From NCBI GenBank assembly GCA_002698945.1, contig NZZV01000015.1:1-40585 (forward strand): 40,585 nucleotides of DNA. Reading direction: 5' to 3'. This stretch comes from Acidimicrobiaceae bacterium (GTDB lineage Bacteria; Actinomycetota; Acidimicrobiia; Acidimicrobiales; Ilumatobacteraceae). How positions within the stretch are numbered: the stretch's first letter is position 1; each line of letters opens with the position of its first letter. The notes beneath the pieces were generated by a model. It had not been told where the DNA came from and did no database searches. It was given only the letters and a program-made list of their open reading frames with translations. A program made the position numbers and the translations under genes. Of the stretch, positions 38,237 to 40,585 are shown in pieces.

Positions 38237-40585
38237 GTGAGACGCCTCCGATCCCTCGCATCGATCGCGGCGGTGTCCACGGTCGCGGTCTCCTGGTTCC
38301 TCGCCGGTCCCGTCTCGTCCCACCAGGCGCCGCACCAGCCGTCACACCAGACCGGACCTCGGCCTGCGCAGCAGGACGACGACGAGCGCAGCGACACCGG
38401 CGGAGCATCCGGGATGTCACTGATCGACGAGACGTACACCGTCGAACCGGGTGGGACCGTACAAATCTCGCTCCTGGTCACCGGTGACGTCCCCGAGATC
38501 ACCACGACGACGACCACGACCACGACCACGACGACCACGACCACGACCACGACGACCACGACGACGGTGCCGCCCACGGTCCCCGGCCAGGTCGCGCCGC
38601 CGCCGGCACCGCCGGCACCACCCAGCGCGTCGACGCCTCCGGCGACGGGCACACCGACCGCCACGACGACGCCGGCGACCACGACGACCACGCTCCCGCC
38701 GGGACCCGAGATGGTCGTCCAGGTTCGTGCCCACGACTCGGTCGATTCGCGCGCCGACGTCGACGCCGTCGACGGCGGGGATCCGGGCCGGATCATCGAC
38801 ATCGTGCAGTTCGATCTCGACACCGTCGCGCGCGTCGACGAGGCGACCGGCGACCGCATCGTCGATCTCGACATCGAACTCAGCGACACCGGCGCAGACG
38901 TCGACCGACTCGACCTCACCGACGCCGGCGTGTACCCGCTGACGGTGCAGATCCGGCGCGACGGACGCGTCGCCGCCGACCACACGACGTTCGTCGAGGT
39001 GTTGGACACGTCGAGGTTCGGCCGTGGGCCGCTCACCTACGCGGTGTTCGCCGCCGTGCAGGACTTCGGGCCCACACCCACCGCCGCGCAGTACGACGTT
39101 GCGATCGCCGCCGTGACCGGTGCGGTCGAGACCCTGCGTGCCGTCGAGAGCCCGGTCACCCTCTCGTTGCCGCCGACCGTCGTCGCCGAACTCGCCGCCA
39201 TCGAACCGGAACTGATCGAGCAGCTCCGCGCCGAGCTCGGACCGGCCGACCTGCTCCTCGCCACGACCGACGTCGCGTTCGATCCCTCGTCGGCGGCAGA
39301 CGTCGGGTTGGTCGCCGAGTTCACCGATCGGGTCGTGGCCGGCGAGGAGTTCCTGACCGACACCTTCCCCGGCGTCTCGGTCGCTCGCGCCGCCTGGCCC
39401 GTCACGACCGACATGACACCGGCCGGCGCCGCCACGCTGCGCGACCTCGGGATCCCGCTCCTCGTCGTGCCCCAGGAGACCTACCTCTCCTTCGACGGCA
39501 ACATCGGCGCCTTCGTCGACACGACCCTGCTCTCCGGTGCGGAAATGCCCGACGGTTCGTTGATGCGGATGATCATCGTCGACGCGATCGATCTCCGGCT
39601 CGACGCCGACCCCACCGACCGGTTCAACGACACGGAGCGCGCCGTGCGCGTCCTCGCCGGCACCGGGGCGGTTCGATACGGGCTCGAACCCGACCTGCGG
39701 GGCATGGTGCTCACCGCGCCCGACCTGACGGCGCCACACGCCGCGACGATCGCCGAGGTGGAACGCCTCGCCGGTGATCACCCGGAGCTCGACCTCGACG
39801 CCCTGTCACGACTGTCCCAGATCAACACCTTCTTCGTCGACGGCCGACCACACACGGTGCAACTGTCCGCCGACGCCCCGGTCGAGTTGGCACCACGGGT
39901 CCAACGTGCCGACGCGATCCGGCTGCTCGGCGACGACACCGCGTCGATGCTCCCGGCCGGGGACCGGCGCCCGGATCAGTGGGAGCGGGACCTGTCGCTC
40001 GCGCTGTCGACCGGCCTCACCAGCGACGAGGCCGAACGCATCTTCGCCGAGGTCGACGACGAGATCGCCGAGGTCCGCGACGCCGTGCGGCAACCCGAGG
40101 CGTACCAGTTCACCGTCGCCGGCCGAGCCGCAGACGTACCGGTCCGGATCGAGAACACCGGCACCACGCCGATGACCGTGGTCGTCAGCCTCAGCGCCGA
40201 CAAGCTGTCGGTGCCGGGCGGCGACGTCACCGCCGTGCTGGCGCCGAACGCGGTGACCGACGTCGTCGTGCCGGTCGAGACCCGATCGAACGGCATCTTC
40301 CCCGTCATGGTCGAGGTACGCACCCCACTCGGCAACCTGGTGACCGAGCCCGTCGAGATGACCGCCCGCGTCAACAGCCTCACTGGCATCGGCCGCGTGG
40401 TGACCGTCGGCGCGGTGCTGGTGCTGCTCTCGTGGTGGTACAGCTACTTCCGCCGCCGACGCGCCCAACGGATCGAGCGAGCCGCGAACCGCCACCCCGC
40501 CAACGGCGACGCCGACCCCCGCGACGACCATGACGTTCAGGACCGCGACGCCGACCATGACGTTCAGGATGGCGACACCGACCTG
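38237..40585 (+). CDS. DUF6049-like secreted/membrane protein preceding (probably) murJ, 3' end outside window
   Basis: 783 codons are visible from GTG 38237 to the right edge with no stop. A signal peptide (LRSLASIAAVSTVAVSWFLAGPVSS) is followed by a Pro/Gln linker, MSLIDETYTVEPGGTVQISLLV, a run of 22 threonines (codons 89-110), a Pro-rich stretch, and a large extracellular region (LTYAVFAAVQDFGPTP, VTLSLPPTVVAELAAIEPELI, GIPLLVVPQETYL, ending in a beta-sandwich PVRIENTGTTPMTVVVSLS). One transmembrane helix (about 717-737, VVTVGAVLVLLSWWYSYF) leads to a basic, then Asp-rich tail. DUF6049 genes normally precede murJ in actinobacteria, so murJ is expected just beyond the window (inference). 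Confidence 0.7.
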   Translation, partial: MRRLRSLASIAAVSTVAVSWFLAGPVSSHQAPHQPSHQTGPRPAQQDDDERSDTGGASGMSLIDETYTVEPGGTVQISLLVTGDVPEITTTTTTTTTTTTTTTTTTTTTTVPPTVPGQVAPPPAPPAPPSASTPPATGTPTATTTPATTTTTLPPGPEMVVQVRAHDSVDSRADVDAVDGGDPGRIIDIVQFDLDTVARVDEATGDRIVDLDIELSDTGADVDRLDLTDAGVYPLTVQIRRDGRVAADHTTFVEVLDTSRFGRGPLTYAVFAAVQDFGPTPTAAQYDVAIAAVTGAVETLRAVESPVTLSLPPTVVAELAAIEPELIEQLRAELGPADLLLATTDVAFDPSSAADVGLVAEFTDRVVAGEEFLTDTFPGVSVARAAWPVTTDMTPAGAATLRDLGIPLLVVPQETYLSFDGNIGAFVDTTLLSGAEMPDGSLMRMIIVDAIDLRLDADPTDRFNDTERAVRVLAGTGAVRYGLEPDLRGMVLTAPDLTAPHAATIAEVERLAGDHPELDLDALSRLSQINTFFVDGRPHTVQLSADAPVELAPRVQRADAIRLLGDDTASMLPAGDRRPDQWERDLSLALSTGLTSDEAERIFAEVDDEIAEVRDAVRQPEAYQFTVAGRAADVPVRIENTGTTPMTVVVSLSADKLSVPGGDVTAVLAPNAVTDVVVPVETRSNGIFPVMVEVRTPLGNLVTEPVEMTARVNSLTGIGRVVTVGAVLVLLSWWYSYFRRRRAQRIERAANRHPANGDADPRDDHDVQDRDADHDVQDGDTDL
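38501..38566 (+). repeat. Thr-codon microsatellite (22 consecutive Thr codons)
   Basis: acc and acg codons alternate in an accacgacg pattern for 66 nt, all in frame. Such tracts can change length by slippage in 3-nt steps without breaking the frame. Encodes a flexible, probably O-glycosylatable stalk. Confidence 0.85.

Overview
The window is high-GC DNA with dense coding on both strands, from an actinobacterium. The tRNA, ribosomal, DnaB, PcnA and DUF6049-like genes, together with many apparently leaderless genes (TANNNT 6-8 nt before the start codon), suggest class Acidimicrobiia, perhaps near Ilumatobacter. That placement is inference from protein character and gene order; no 16S gene is present.

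Layout. 1-2.4 kb: end of a probable FHA/HTH regulator, a membrane Ser/Thr kinase, and a Glu-Asp-Phe tRNA operon (minus strand). 2.4-8.97 kb: plsY-degV, an SDR, a GNAT, a permuted papain-fold protein, and a three-gene DrrAB-type ABC exporter. 8.99-10.27 kb: a cassette holding one AbiEi-like/DUF559 gene between perfect 33-bp inverted repeats and mirrored hairpins. 10.3-16.7 kb: msrA, a small amphipathic protein, an MsbA-like exporter, a secreted tripeptidyl-peptidase-like lipoprotein, a collagen-like secreted protein and tRNA-Ser. 17-19.3 kb: a Cvn/Mgl-like GTPase overlapping a DUF4388-like protein. 19.3-23.1 kb: the conserved rpsF-ssb-rpsR-rplI operon followed by dnaB (minus). 23.3-27.4 kb: a heterodimeric ABC exporter and a 7Fe ferredoxin. 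27.4-29.7 kb: a DUF192 lipoprotein and two small genes, separated by a nine-unit tandem array of about 72-nt hairpin repeats. 29.8-37.4 kb: an AcuI-like reductase, an orphan MftD-like flavoprotein, DUF5318, a methyltransferase, a PAS-PAS-GGDEF-EAL protein and the CCA-adding enzyme. 37.5-40.6 kb: a GNAT and a partial DUF6049-like membrane protein.

Most genes are housekeeping. The unusual content lies between genes. Several unrelated families of long, precise palindromes occupy the spacers: four 83-85-nt hairpins with arms of about 27 bp and a loop of 29-31 nt, two of which differ by compensated changes; a 76-nt three-stem palindrome present as two tandem copies at 30.9 kb and 1.5 copies at 35.8 kb; 52-nt hairpins framing the AbiEi/DUF559 gene; a 24-bp hairpin after the kinase; and the nine-unit array. 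The best candidate for an undescribed system is the inverted-repeat-bounded AbiEi/DUF559 cassette. The hairpin array and the constant-loop hairpins come next.

Functional links: the kinase and possible FHA partner may act together on the cell envelope; PcnA is needed because three of the four tRNAs lack an encoded CCA; the two ABC half-exporters carry complementary intact and degenerate catalytic motifs, as expected for one heterodimer.
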